Assembly (NCBI GenBank): GCA_030704615.1
Contig: CM060731.1
Span: forward strand, 60,120,756 to 60,184,755
Origin: Takakia lepidozioides
Taxonomy: Eukaryota; Streptophyta; Takakiopsida; Takakiales; Takakiaceae
Direction of reading: 5' to 3'
DNA length: 64,000 nt
Of this stretch, positions 45,118 to 57,826 are shown piece after piece (within the stretch, counting starts at the first letter, position 1; each line of letters begins with the position of its first letter). Under the pieces are notes generated by a model, which saw only the letters and a list, made by a program, of their open reading frames with translations, did no database searches and was not told where the DNA came from. Made by a program: the position numbers and the translations under genes.

Positions 45118-48100
45118 TAGCCCTCTCTCTGTGGCCTCGGACTAATGATATTCATATCTGTGCTGGGCAAGAAACATGGGAAACGTCGGATAAACTGGTT
45201 GGAGATGTCAATGGTTATAAATGGGCAGGTAGGATGTGTACTCTCAAGGCAGCCTCTGCCAAACGCGGTCAAAAAGGGGTTGGATTCTTTGTCCGTGATT
45301 TCTTGTTTGATAATTGTGAAATTATCAACAAGGGTTTGAGGTACGAGCATAGTATCTGGCTAAAACTGAATCTGAAGTGCGGCATGAGTACGAAGGACCT
45401 ATTTGTGGGTTGTGTTTACATGCCCACAGAGGGGACCCTTAGTGCTGATGCAGACCAAGCCTTCGAAGATGTAAAGCTGGACTGTGCTTCGTTCCTTGCC
45501 AAAGGTCAGGTAGTGCTATTGGGTGACTTCAATGCCCGGGTGGGCAAAGGGCTCCATCAGGACGATATCATTGGGCCTTTTGGTGAGGACCTGAATTCTA
45601 ATGGCAGACGGTTAATTAACTGTCTAGAAGAGCTTCAGCTTTTGACCTTGAATAACAGGACAAGAGGTGACCAAGTGCAGTGGACTCGTGAGAAATCCCA
45701 AACTGGGGAACGTTCCATTGTGGACTATATCATAATGGACAAAAATTTGTTTCCCCAGTGTGCCAATGTGTTGATCGACAGAACTGATATTGGTACCTCT
45801 GACCACTTCCTGGTTTGGACTGAGATCAAAAGGTGTTTTCCCAACACTAAGAGATCTGTGAAACGTTCGATTCGGAAGTGGCGCATAGAAAAATTCCATA
45901 GTGAGGAGGTCAAGGCTGAGTACGTCCAGGCCTTGCAAGAGGCTCTCCCTCATTTTGTCCAATCGCTCCAAGAACTTCAGTCTCGCTCTGACAACGCAAG
46001 AAATGAAGTCGAAAGAGCAGTGGACTCTTGGGAGAGTTTCGTTTCCTCCGTGGCTGACAAGATCATTGGGAGGAAACTAATTGTCTGCGGTAGAGCTGTT
46101 AATTGGTGGATCAATGAGATCAAACTCAAGATAGCTGAGAGACGAGCCCTTTATAAAGAGTGCTGCAACTTGAAAACCAACAGAGAATTGTGGGCGAGGT
46201 ACTACCAGCTCCGTAGTACCTCGCCCACAATTCAATCAGCTTGTTAGGTCTATTATACTGGGATAAGTTATACAGTGAAATAAACTCAAACCACCATGGT
46301 GGTAATGACAAGAAATTCTGGTTGGCCCTTCAACGTTTGTACAAGCCTAAAAACGGTCAGCAAGTACAAGCGCTGAAGACTACTAAAGGTGCAGTGGTGA
46401 CTTCATCGGTTGACATTGTCAAAACCTTTGAAAATCACTACATTGTCCTTGGCAGAACTTCTAGGTCTAACAGTGAGGGGTCTTCTGCTGAATGGAGGGA
46501 CACAGTTGGAAAAACTGTTCCTATGATTCAAAACAGCCCTGATGAACTGGATTCAATGGCTTATAACGCTCCCATTAGTTCTTCTGAGATTGTGGAAGCA
46601 ATTGAACATTTAAATGGATATAAAGCTGGTGGACCTGATGGTATTGTCAACGAGCTTATCAAGCACGGTGGCGATCCCATGATAGAGGCCCTAGTTCTCC
46701 TCTTTAACCTTATCTGGAAGACTGAAATGATCCCCTTTCGCTGGCGACAGGGGGTCATTGTCAATCTATACAAGAACCGGGGAACTACCGTGGCATCACG
46801 CTCCTCAATGCTGTTGGCAAGACATTCTGCAGAGTTATAAGTATTCGTCTCGAGGTTGATCTGGAGTCTAGAGGTTGTTTCCACGAAGGCCAAGCTGGCT
46901 TTCGGCGAAACAGGGGCTGTGTGGATCATATCTTCATTCTAAGCCAGATTATCCAGGGAAGGAAAAAAGAAGGGAAACCCACTTATGTTTTTTTCCTGGA
47001 TGTCAAAAAGGCTTATGACACAGTGTGGAGAGATGGGCCTATGGTTCTGCCTCTGGTCTTGTGGGATCAAGGGAAAGATGTGGAGTGTTGTCCACAACTT
47101 GTATGCTCACACCAAAAGCTGTTTCACTGTTAACGGACAGAAGTCCAACTGACATAGACCAAGGTGTAGCTCAAGGATGTACTCTCTCCCCTCTGCTCTT
47201 CAATGTTTTTATCAATCACTCCTTGAGGATGTGGAAAGTGAGGGATTTGGGTTAAGGGTGGGTGATACCACCATACCAGCCCTTATGTTTGCGGATGACT
47301 TCGCAGGCATAGGGGAGACTCCAACCAATCTCCAGGAGTTGATTGATTGCGCGAAGAGATACTTTGATCTTTGGGGGCTAGAGGCTAATGTCAGCAAATG
47401 TGCAGTGGTAGCATTCAACGACAGAGGAGAGGGAGAAAGTGATCTTAAGTGGCAGTGGGGTAGCCAAGAGATCCCGGTCCTCCCTTCCTACACTTACCTG
47501 GGCGTTGAGTTTTCCTCCAATTGTAATTGGGATGCACATATCCGGAAAGTTGTTCAAACTGGCAAGGGCAAAGCTCTGGGGCTCACTAAATTTTTCCACT
47601 GCAGAGGGGTCAACTCTGAGGTTAAGAAAACCATGCTTTGCCGCGTTATTAGACCTGCCTTGGAGTACGGATCTGCTATATGGGTTGATAACTCCAACCA
47701 GGCTAAGTCTCTAGAATCCATTCAAGTGGGGGTGTTTAAGGAGTGTATGTCAGCATGCTCCAAAACAGCCAATGTGGCTGTTCGGGGTGAGTTTGGCATT
47801 CCGTCCTTAAGCTCCCGACGAGATGAATTCAAGGTCAGATGGTGGGGTCAGCTGCAACATATGCCCAACACCAGATATCCTAAGTTAATCGACTCTATAT
47901 CTTGGAAACAGGATCGCCCTGTCAAACAGGCTAAGTCCTGGCAGAAGAGAGTAGAAGAGATTCTCAAGGACCTGGACCTGGATCCGCAAGTCTTGACCCT
48001 GCTGGATAAATCTGACTTAGAGGCTGTAGTGTCCATGTCTGTTGCCATGAGATTGTCTGATGAAAATGAAGTTAGGCAGAAAACTTCCCTGAACTTGTTT

Positions 48101-48632
48101 CCAGTCAGTGACATGGGGGAGGACATCTTGGATGACCTCAAGGGTCTACCCACTCTCGGCACTAGACTGAAATTTAAACTCAGGGCAGGAAGCCTACCTT
48201 TGAACAGCAAACAGAAGCAGAGAGGAAAGGGAGAGTGCAATTGCCTGTTGTGTGGGCAATCTGAAGACAGTATTCATTTTCTGATACTGTCCGGGGTTCT
48301 CTCACCAAAGAGACGCTCTCTTCAACTCTATCAAGGGAATTGTGCCTGTACCCCTGTTTACCAACTTTGAAAGTCTCGAGGCTGAGCCAAAAGCCCAGGC
48401 CCTCCTGAGGCCTAGTTTTTGGGCAAATCACACACAGCAGATTGATGCTTGTGTGAAGGGATTTCTGGAGGATATCTGGAAAACCCGGATTAATTCTTTA
48501 TATGAAGGTAAGTCTTACTACCAACGTCAGCCCCTGACAGAGGTAGGTTCTGTCCCTTTTGTTCCCGCTCAAACTGGGCTCGGGGTCAATGGCCACAAGG
48601 CTATGGCAAACAACATCTTATGAGTACAATCT
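45118..48632 (+). mobile_element. LINE retrotransposon, 5'-truncated, endonuclease and reverse transcriptase
   Basis: Non-LTR retrotransposon inserted in a coding exon of SNX-b. The endonuclease starts mid-domain (DIHICAGQETWE) and contains GCVYMPTEG, VLLGDFNARVG, SIVDYIIMDKN and TSDHFLVW. Reverse transcriptase: GYKAGGPDGIVNELIKHGG, YRGITLLNAVGK, GQAGFRRNRGCVDHIF, FFLDVKKAYDTVW, GVAQGCTLSPLLFNVF and ALMFADDFAGIGE (catalytic pair in FADD). C-terminal Cys-rich knuckle: CNCLLCGQSEDSIHFL. Frames change at about 46,210 (palindrome), 46,790, 47,035, 47,215 and 48,300, so it is inactive. The 3' end has no poly(A) tail but the fixed word TTATGAGTACAATCT, shared with two other copies here. Confidence 0.92.
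46185..46233. repeat. Perfect 20-bp palindrome in the LINE
   Basis: Arms at 46,185-46,204 and 46,214-46,233 are exact reverse complements around a 9-base loop. The left arm is in frame (ELWARYYQL); the right arm replaces coding sequence and shifts the frame. This looks like an inverted duplication made during replication or reverse transcription. Confidence 0.95.
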
Positions 48633-49929
48633 CTCCGGCCTCGAATTGATGGAATTAGGTGTACCAGAGTCTGCAGGGGGAGGTTCAGTTAGTGCTTTGC
48701 CATCCCAAAAAAGTGAAGTAAAGCTTTCAGCTTCAGCAGGAGACGTGGGACCCTCCATCAAATCTCAGGAAACTTGTATGGGAGGACCTTCTAATGCAAT
48801 GGCCACACGAGAGGTGAGTGAGTGAGTGAGTGATCATTTTTGTTGATTTCTTCAATCTCCTGTTTCTAGAATGAAGGCACACTTGTCATGAATGGTATTG
48901 CTTTAAGGAGACTGTTGAAGAGAGATCTTTTTATCTGTGCAGATTCAGTCTGCAAAGGGCCGTGAACACATGGGCATTGAGGATCAGGAGGGGTGTCCGA
49001 TCCCGCGTGGTGATTGGGCCCAAATGCTGGAAGCTGTGACACAGCGGAGAACAGAAGCACTTGCACTGGAGCACCTTGATAACCTATGGGCAAAAGGTCG
49101 GAACTACAGGAAAAGAGACGTTCTTAAGGCTGCCACGATAGGAGTGACTGTCCAGCAGGCCACAGACTCCCCCTTGAATCCAGTCCAGGTTAATCCACCA
49201 GAGGCAAAAGTCGAGATGGAAGGAGCATCCAAAACAACCGAGTTGGTAGAGCTTACAGACTCAAGCCCCCGTCCTATTAACAAATCCAGTAGGACAGATG
49301 TCTCTGAAGCTAAACGAGACAGTAAAAGTGTCCACGACCAGTATGGTGCGCTGTTGTTTGGAGAAGCAGAAGAGGGGGAGGAAGGATTACCGGGGATAGG
49401 ATTTGCTGGGCTGGGGGCCCGGGTGACTACCAGTCCGATGTCACATCCATTGGACACTCCAGATGACCTGCAGGTGGTGAGTAAGAGAAGCCTCGAGGCT
49501 GCAAATCGCAGTGGTCTTTCACTCGAGACTTTGGATGACTTGCAGACCCTTAGTAGGAGCATCCAAGAGACTGTGGATGCCAGTGGGCATGTAGTAGATG
49601 CTTTGAATGACCCACAGAAACTGGGTATGACTGCCCAGCATAGATCTCGGAAGGCTGTTAGGTTGGTGTCGCACCGGCGGTCAAGGAGTACTGGGGATGG
49701 GCTGGAAAGCTGGCAAGAGCAATCTCGTCATCAGGAAGGCATGTTGACTTCGCTGAATGTGGGTGAAGGACCTTTGGCTGGAGCAGCACACCCTGCGTCC
49801 AACCTGCAGGATAATCAAGGAAAAAGGTTCTGTACTGAGAATGCCGGACAGGTGTCTTCACGGACTGAAAGCGGCAACCCCTCAGCCAGCTTTTCATCCC
49901 ACCTGCCTCCAACTAAACTATGTGGTCGG

Positions 49930-50385
49930 GTATGGCTGAGTGCTGCAGTTGTTCTACTTCACATCCAATCAAACAGTTGTTCTCATTCCTTTGGCACTAT
50001 GGCTTAGTGGATAAGTTTGTGGTCCTACTAACCGTCCATTTGTTGAATTGGCTTCCATGCATCCTCCTGGCATTTTTCCTAGGCCCTTGGGAATGCCGGA
50101 GCTAAGCCACATAAGGGTTTCTGTCCTTAACGTATTTTAAAGCCTTCAACTTGGTTAACATAGTTCTACTCCCGTGCTTGCTACCCAGGAATCAGGCAAA
50201 TACTGTTTGTGGGGCCTGCAGCCCTATTAGGTCTGAAGATTGTAGACACTTTTGGTAATGTGAGTAGTCTTGCATTAGATCATTTGTCTGCACAGCTGAA
50301 GAGCCTCTGCTTTAATCTGAAAGCTTCAGGGTTCTGTACAGTGTCTCTGGATGCGTACGTGTTTCATGGATATCACAACTCATGA
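49930..50385. other. SNX-b segment where the PX exons are missing
   Basis: Between the linker exon (ends 49,929) and 50,386, which equals SNX-a 1761, the three PX exons seen at 4-891 in SNX-a are absent. The 456 bp present has no PX-like reading in any frame and no match to 1-1760. Confidence 0.7.
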
Positions 50386-53300
50386 GCCATCCACCTCCCC
50401 GCCACCACCTCAGCTGGAAGTTCAATTTTGAGGCTTTCAGCACCCTCCCAAACACTTTGCCTGACCGACAGTGGGTTGGGAGAGAAAGCCTTTGCCGCCT
50501 AGGCCCCCCAGCCGCCTATAGCCGAGACATGTTTTACTCCTTTCACAAGGCACCTGCCGAGCCTTAGGAATAAGAGGAAAAATCTTCCTCTCCCAACGTC
50601 CCTCCTTCACCCAATGCTTGAGTTCAAGTCACCTCTAATGTAAGGGCCAACGTTTTTTACCCCGGTGCCTAAATATTTGTTTTAGCAAAAGAGTGGCCAA
50701 AAAGCTTATCATCATCCAATAGGTTCACCAAGTTTGTTTGATAAGGTGGTTTTAAGCCCCTCAACTCAATAAGTTCAATTAGTTTAATCAATGCTTTTCA
50801 GGCTATAACGGCCACCATGTACATCTATCCTATTTAAGCAATTTTATAAATAAAAAATGCTGAAAAATAAAAGAAAATAAAAAAATTAGGAAAAATACCT
50901 CCCTATGGGAAATCATGTGAGAAATCTAAAGATATCTTTGGCACCTAAAGATGCCTTTCGAAAACTGTGGGAACCCAACGAGAACCGAGGAACAATCGAG
51001 AATCGTTCCCAGCCGCGGGGAATTGCTGCGGCTTTATTAGATGAATGAATCTCGCTAAGAGCTCATCCCTGCCACTACATTCGTTAGTCCAAAACATGCA
51101 TGCATAAATAATAACAACTGGTGGGTCCAAGTCAGATTTCACCTCTTTATATTATTTGAAGGCGCTGGTGAGCTTTTTCTCCGTGGAAAAAGTCATCCTC
51201 TACCTTGGCCTCTGACACAAAGGCGCACTGTAGCCGAGTTTTTAGGACACAGTACTTTCTCTCATCCCTTGTCTCTCAAGGTCTTCCCTTCTAGCTCACT
51301 GCTCACAGGTCCGCTTGGCTCTATCTGGAGTCATAAGAACGCTCCCCTCTAAGGCTGTGTCCTCTCAAAATCCTAGATTTTATCTACCACTGGCGCCTTA
51401 GATAATGGCTCATAACCCTTAGAGGGCTATAAATTGAATTTAATAGCTAAAAGTAAAAATACCTCCCTTTAAGGGCATTTGCAGACGCATTGTCCGCTGG
51501 GTAAAACGCCCCGCCATGTGGGGGGCGCAAATCCGCGCGTAGCGATCCAAGCGGTGGATCGTTGCGGTTAATGCCGGCGTCCGTCGGTTCGTCTCAGCTT
51601 TTGGTTATCCTGCTGGTAAAGACCCGTCTTTTGCTCGCACTCTTAAGGCTTCAGGCCTCACGCTTGATCCACGTGGCTGATGTACTTGATCTCAATACGA
51701 CTTAAGGTCAGCAATGGCCCCGCTCCCTGTAGGTCGTGGCCGGGCCACAGCTGGCTCTACACGCTTTTAGTAATCGAGTGCCTACTCTCGCCTCAGAATT
51801 GTCGTAATGAGGCCCAGGTGCAGAGGGGACAGGACTTGACAGCGGCCCGTTACATTAAAAGGATCCCCATTCCCTTGTTTCTCTTATATATTGAAAAAAC
51901 GTTGGAAAATTGGCATGGCAGAGGTTGTGGTCTGGTGGTAGGTCGATGGCGATGTGGCGAAGTAAGCCTCGAGATCCATTCCTCGAACGTAGTTCCAATG
52001 GTTGGCGCTAACTGTAACGACCTCCACGGAGGTGGTATGCAATAACTCTCATGCAGGTAGTTCAGTTTGGTTTTGCAACTACCTTCATGTAGAAAATCCT
52101 AAAACTACTACCTGCATGGAGGTAGTTGTAAAATTCATATGCCAAAAAAATTCTAAGTCCTTGACACATGAAGGTAGTTTGCTCCTATATTAGAGAAGGC
52201 TTGACGGTCGTACGAGGCCACACAAAATTCTGAGCCCCTCCTCTCTAGGCGCAACACCCGGCTCCTACAGGGCTGCTCGTGACCTTGGGGCAACTGCCGT
52301 CAAGCGAAATTGGTCCGCCCAAACCCCAAGACAAAAAAAAAATACAACCCACCTTCCAGTAGGCCTCCATGGCTTGCTAATGGGGAACCACTATCAGATG
52401 ACGAGGAGGGGGTGGCATTAACTGGGAGTGCACAAGGGTTTGGATCTGTTGATTGGCATTCAGACCTTGACATACCTGCTGATTCGTATGTTGAAGTCCA
52501 AGCATTGGGACCTTTAACAAACATGTTTGGGTCAGGTATTTTGGACGTAAGGGATAGCGGGTACATTGATGGTCGGCTTCAGAGGGCTTTGTCAGAGGGG
52601 CACTCCCCAGCTGAATCATTTGCTGGATCTGATACGGTTGACAATGATGTACGTACTATCTCCAGCAAGTTCTGTCGTTGATTTAGATGACGTGTCACAT
52701 TTACTCTTCTCCCTCAACAAGAAGGAGATATGCGATCTTGTTTCCGAGTTTCTATGGTCTTTTTTTTGGCTTTATTGAGGGAGTTGGTGGTCCTCCTTTA
52801 TGAGTATTTTTACCGGGAGTGATTCTTGGCGTTTGTGGGGATGTGCAGTGGTCCCCACCAAATGTGATTGTGCCACTGCTTAACTTGGTGGACCTCATTT
52901 TTCAACTGCGAGGCCGTGGCTGGATTAGGTGCCTTATCTTGTGGAGTTCTGCTATACCTTATCTCTGTGTCTTAGATTATGACTCCTATCTTTCAGATTT
53001 CATTTCCCTGGGTGGTAGCCCTTTGGGTACAACTGCAGTGTAAATATGTGTAGAGGTGCATACATAAACATCATTTGTGTCAACAAAATGCTGATGATTT
53101 CCTTTTGGGGATTGGGTTTCTTGTCAGGCAGCAAGTCTTTTGGATCGTGAAGCAGGTTTTACAGCTTGGTATGGGCGATGCCTTTGATGACTTGCTGCTT
53201 GGCAGAATTCAATGGCTGCGAAGAGAGGATGTTGTGGCTTCAGGAATTCGGGGCATTCAAAGGGCAAGTTTCTTCATCTCCTGTCGGTGTGCCAGACTAG

Positions 53301-55000
53301 TGATAGATCAAACAGAGATATGGATGTATTGGTATTCACTGTTCATTCATATGTGCAAACACAGATGCATGGGCCTTGGTGGAGAGAAGGATAAGAAGAA
53401 GTAATCTTTTGTGGGCCCCATGAGAGTGAGAGGGGGCTTTGAGGGTCCACAGAAGGGAACGATGAAGAAATTTTTTTTCACATCCACAGGGGGAGAGAGA
53501 GAGCAGAAGACTCCCTTGACCCCGGAAAGAAAAAGAGCAAGAGAAGAGAGACAGTGGATGACGAGAAGTTCTCTAGTAGCAGAAGCATTTCATCTTGCAG
53601 TAGGTGAGGAGCTCCAGTGGATCTTGTCTAGGCTACAGATTTGGCAGGGCAGATGTACCCCCTGCAGGTCTTATCTCAAAAACCCTTGTTGAACATAGGA
53701 ACACTGTAAAATGTAGGACTGAAGATGGGTTAGTGATTGCAGGTGCTCTGGCCGGATGGGATTTTTATCACAAAGCATCCCAGTCGGGCTGGACTACCTC
53801 AAAGGAACATGGGGGGTCCTCAAGGGATAAACGGCCAGCGCAGGGAGCGATCCCCTCCAGTGACTTCGTTTGAGCAACGTCTTGAGGCTGTACGCAGAGC
53901 CATGGTTTGTTCGGGAAATTAGTCTTGGTGAGTTGACTGTAACCTATGTGCAAGTTGGGGGTCATCTATGTCATGGTCCTAATGAATATTTTGATTGTCT
54001 GAGAGCGAGTGCTCGCTTGGTACTCCAGAGGATCTGGCATGCTCTCACATCTCCCTGAGTGAATAAAGCAAGTCCAGTGATAGTTAAGGTGCACCTCCAT
54101 CGACTTCAGGAAGTCTAGGCATGAAAAGTGGTATTATCAGATATTAGGTTGTCTGAATTTTGTGGTGGGTTTGCAGACCGACCTCCTGCCTCTCCTTGTG
54201 AGCCTAGTTGCCAGGAAGCAATATCAGAGATGCGCCAAGGATATCTATTTCTTTCTTCAGGTAGTTCAGCCTCAAGTGGAATGCTCTTAGTGGGTTCTAC
54301 TTAGTCTCCAAGTCTGAAAAGGAGTGGCAAGATCAAGCATATCCAATGTATTGCTCATGTCAGACACTTGTATTGGTGTGCACTGGTAGGATTGGGAATA
54401 TTGTTTCACAAGCAGTGACGGTAGAGAATTGTTTCTCAGAGGATATTCTCATGAATTTTCCCCATGGGAGGGCCAGGAAATTCTTCTCATGGACTGTCTT
54501 GCCTTTGTCTTATAGCTGTAATTATAGATAAGTGTGATGCACACAACAGAGGAGAAAGGAATTTATTTGTCCAAGAGAACGGGAAAACCATCTAGATGGG
54601 ACTAAAGAATTGGAGAGGAAAGAGGCCATGGCTGGATTTGCTCTCTGAACGGTGTTGGGTGAATGTGGGGCTTGGTGGATGCAGTCAACAGTTTGTACAA
54701 AGCTGCTGGCCTACAGCCTTCTGGAGATGCTCCTTGCAGCCTTTCCTGAGCTGCATGACTTGATTCTTGATGTTCGTAGCAGTGTAACTTATTACTGCTA
54801 CATTGGATTGACTGAAGAGGGGTGTATAGTTTATTTTTTCCTGGTCCATCAGGTCAAGAGCCAGGACTTTGATCCCATGTACGATTCTTCTTCTCTTCAA
54901 AGTGGCTATATATTTTTCCGCAATGAATAGCAGTGCGGTTGTCACATCCTGGTCACATTCAGCAGAGGTCAGAAGTAATCCACTGTAAATCAAATGCCAT
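50386..55000 (+). pseudogene. Sorting nexin SNX-b, linker and nexin-C exons
   Basis: Counterpart of SNX-a from 1761 on. 50,386-50,496 matches 1761-1871; a 1.9-kb insertion follows; 52,389 onward matches 1876 onward. Exons: to about 52,730 (linker), 52,850-52,929 (PPNVIVPLLNLVDLIFQL), 53,128 to about 53,264 (QVFWIVKQVLQLGMGDAFDD), 53,743-53,927 (LWPDGIFITKHPSRAG), 54,180-54,262 (nexin-C) and from 54,693 (LLEMLLAAFPELHD). Differences from SNX-a occur every few tens of bases. One extra base in GGTTTGTTCGGG (about 53,905) shifts the frame in the exon before the nexin-C end, and the SNX-a stop (TAA at 4662) reads TAT here, so the last frame runs on to 54,930. Confidence 0.82.
50497..52388. mobile_element. 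Unclassified 1.9-kb insertion in SNX-b
   Basis: Defined by comparison with SNX-a, where GCCTTTGCC and CACTATCAG are only four bases apart (1863-1884). No clear inverted ends, LTR ends or target duplication; no coding frame beyond about 120 codons. It contains GC-rich stretches (51,490-51,760) and four nearby repeats of an ACTACCT/AGGTAGT word (52,035-52,190). Possibly a decayed LTR or a composite. Confidence 0.6.
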
Positions 55001-56224
55001 TTCGACTTCGTAAATACATAGTGGACTAGGTTTCAATGATCCTAGAAGGCTCAGTGGTCCTTGAGCCTTGTTATGTTTCTCCGAATCTACAGAATGCTAC
55101 AAGTCAGAACTGCGTGAGGGATGTGTTTGGAAAGAGTTCTTTGTGGGGAGTAGCTTCAAACAATGGGACCTTGCAGGGACTCTGAAATGTTTATGATCTA
55201 GAGGTGTGCCAGCGCGGTGCCATAACTTGCAGAAAGAGGGATTGTCCACCATGAAGGTACTGCACTCTTGCCACTATGTTGCCAATGTTTTTTTCCTTCT
55301 CAAGCGTGTGGCAGTTTTCATTTGTTTGGATGAGCTTAGTGATTCAGTGGTCTGGGTGTGTGCTGCTAAGCATTGAAGTATTGCAGCCATTTAAAATAGT
55401 GAAGCAGTTGCAAAGGCACCTTGGACATGTGTCCTCGGGCATTGATGAGAAGTTAAACTCTGTGTTAGACTCTGTAGTAGAGTTTGCATTGTAAAATGAG
55501 ATCCAGAGCAAGTCTTGCCTTTGCCACCACTTGGCTGATTCTGGGTTGGTGTATGCAGGCAGGCTTGCTTTTCACACAGACAAGAAGGGTTTCTTCACAG
55601 CAGTAACTTGAGCATTTGGCACCTGGGATCGCTTGAAACTTGTAGGAAAAAAATGAATTCCTCCTGCTGAGAAACAGTGGTAGCATTTGTCAGATGTCCC
55701 TATGTTCCAAAAACAGATTTGATGCTTGTTTGGTGTGGCCTTTATCTCCACACTCTTCAAGTCTTTCTTCAAGTCTCTCTTCGCAGGAGTGCAGCTTATC
55801 TCTTGTTGCCATCTTATATAAAGACCATGTCTTTGTCGAGTCAAACTTATCTTGCATCTTCCGAGTACTGAATAGGTGGATCTCAGCCGTTGTTTCCATT
55901 GATACAAACTCTCTTGTTCTCTACTAGTTTCTTTGCAGGCTATATCGGTAGTCTCTCCCCGAACTAAATGTAACTTCTGAATGTGAGAAGCATATCAAAG
56001 ATTTCATCTCCAACAAATTATCCAGCGTTCCAGGTTGGAACTTCAGCCTACATCAGTCCTAAAAGTTCAGTGACAGTGCCTCTCATGAGATACCAAACAT
56101 TAGGAGTAACTAAGTAGCACAGTTCAGTTTGTGAATCAAACAACCAACCCCCTTCTGCGAGAGAGATCAAGCAGTCTGGCCCTGCTGCTGTCACCCTATA
56201 CTATAACCATTTTAATTCGAAGTA
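55001..56224. other. 3' flank of SNX-b
   Basis: Diverged match to 4,850-6,238. No recognised gene. The small frame at 5279-5418 has its counterpart at 55,354-55,494 (SIEVLQPFKIVKQLQRHLG). Confidence 0.45.
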
Positions 56225-57070
56225 TAACTCCGCTGGCTCTTAATTAGGACGACATTGAAGAGAGGCAATTCAATCCACGTTTGGATTGCAGCTCCACAGA
56301 CGCCTCCTCCGCCATCATTCCCAGAGCCTTGCGCACACGTGAGATGAAGACACGGCGTGCGTCATCCATGTGTGCATTGAAGCGCGGGCATCATGATTTG
56401 AGGTGCGCCCCAGCCCTCCCTTCCCTCCCCCTTCGCGTCATCAAACACTTAAACAATGCCAAGGAATTTCTCGCACTCTTGTAAGTATCTCGACCATCTG
56501 CCAAGCAACTTACTTACTCATGTGCGTTGCCAAAGCAGCGCAGAGCGGCGTGCGATGGATGCGGCATCATTCCTGCCTGTAGTTCGTACCGCAACGCATC
56601 ACTCGCGCTCTGACCGCACTTGGAGTTTCCTGACCCGAGTATGGCCCTCATGTGTCCCCTTAATGGCCGCCTATCATCATCCTCCACGCCATCTAATACT
56701 CAGTATTCTTACAGAAATACCATGTATGCCGTAGTGTCAGGCTGGGTACGAGACTCGGGTACGCTCTGGGAACGGTTCCCGATGATGTTCTGACATCGTA
56801 TCCGGATGGCCAACCGTATGCCAGATACGTACGTGTATACGCTCCGACGCGTATCTGTATTGACGGCAGTATTCATGGCACGTAGGCTGCCACTACCTCG
56901 CATACGCACTGCCACGTCGGCCCATCATCGCCGTCGTTGATTCCATTCCATGCCCGGCCCACCAATATTTGAATAATCGTGCCTCCCACGTGATGCTGGG
57001 TTCAAATCCTGCTACTCACCGATGTGTGGTTAGTAGAACTTCCATCTGATGTGGGCGCCTTGTGTCTTCT

Positions 57071-57826
57071 CCGAAAGAGGTTAGTTTGTCCAAATTCAAA
57101 ATCCCCTCCTTGGTTTCCGAGTCCATGTTGTCAAAGGGGCTGAAATCCAACTTGAGAGAGGAAAGAGTAGAAACTGGCTGAGAAAGGTTACCGTTTCCGC
57201 TTTAAAATCCCCTCTTTGGTTTTGGAATCCATGTTGTCAAAGGGGCTAAAATCCAACTTGAGAGAGGAAAGAGTCGAAACTGGTCGAGAAAGAACCGTTT
57301 CCGCTTTAAAATCCCCTCTTTGGTTTTGGAATCCATGTTGTCAAAGGGGCTAAAATCCAACTTGAGAGAGGAAAGAGTCGAAACTGGTTGAGAAAGTACC
57401 GTTTCCGCTTTAAAATCCCCTCTTTGATTTTGGAATCCATGTTGTCAAAGGGGCTAAAATCCAACTTGAGAGAGAGAGAGACGAAACTCCGGTTGAGAAA
57501 AGGTTAACGTTTCCCCCTTTAAATTCCCCACTTTGCTTTCGCAATCCATGTTGTCGAAGGGTGTTACGAAGCGTTGCCTTCCTCTATCAGCCTCCATGGC
57601 ACTTACTTTGAGGTTATTTTTTCCTCCTCCGTCCCTCTTCTCTAAAAATAAAAAAATAAAAAAATAAAAAAGGGCCTAAAATCCAACTTGAGAGAGTGAC
57701 CAAACTCCGGCCGAAAGACGTTAGTGTTTCCCCCTTAAAAATCCCCTCTTTGGGAGGGGAGAATACCGGAACCCATCTTGTAAAAAGGGCTAAAATCCAA
57801 CTTGAGAGCGAGAGAGAAGTATCGGG
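57071..57826. repeat. ~105-bp tandem repeat array (right copy)
   Basis: Same unit number and spacing as 7,085-7,840, including the two AT-rich interruptions. Arrays normally change unit number quickly, so full identity argues for a very recent copy. Confidence 0.9.

Larger units (their letters stand above)
42312..49929 (+). pseudogene. Sorting nexin SNX-b, N-terminal and PXA exons, split by a LINE
   Basis: Start ATG at 42,312. Exon 1 42,312-42,402 (METLQDLLEEAKRRT then a hydrophobic segment) joins in frame to exon 2 43,086-43,284 (SSSVWINIPVAILVIAVMRR): two membrane segments. PXA domain: 43,433-43,642 (DSPVVEEAVDELTRCVVDEW, NLITLLSR), 43,952-44,129 (SHLELYRRMQERIG, LHPALISPDAEHK), 44,409-44,544 (VLQQLTAGVVSLV, ARELLACAVLRPVLNFACPR) and 44,980 to about 45,117 (FINE, then SLAVASAKQKAQWANQ). 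A LINE cuts this last exon, which resumes at 48,633-48,813. Exon 48,943-49,929 holds the linker (DWAQMLEAVTQRRTEAL, LWAKGRNYRKRD). Single bases are missing at about 44,472 and 44,996. With the LINE and PX loss this copy cannot make a normal protein. Confidence 0.88.
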
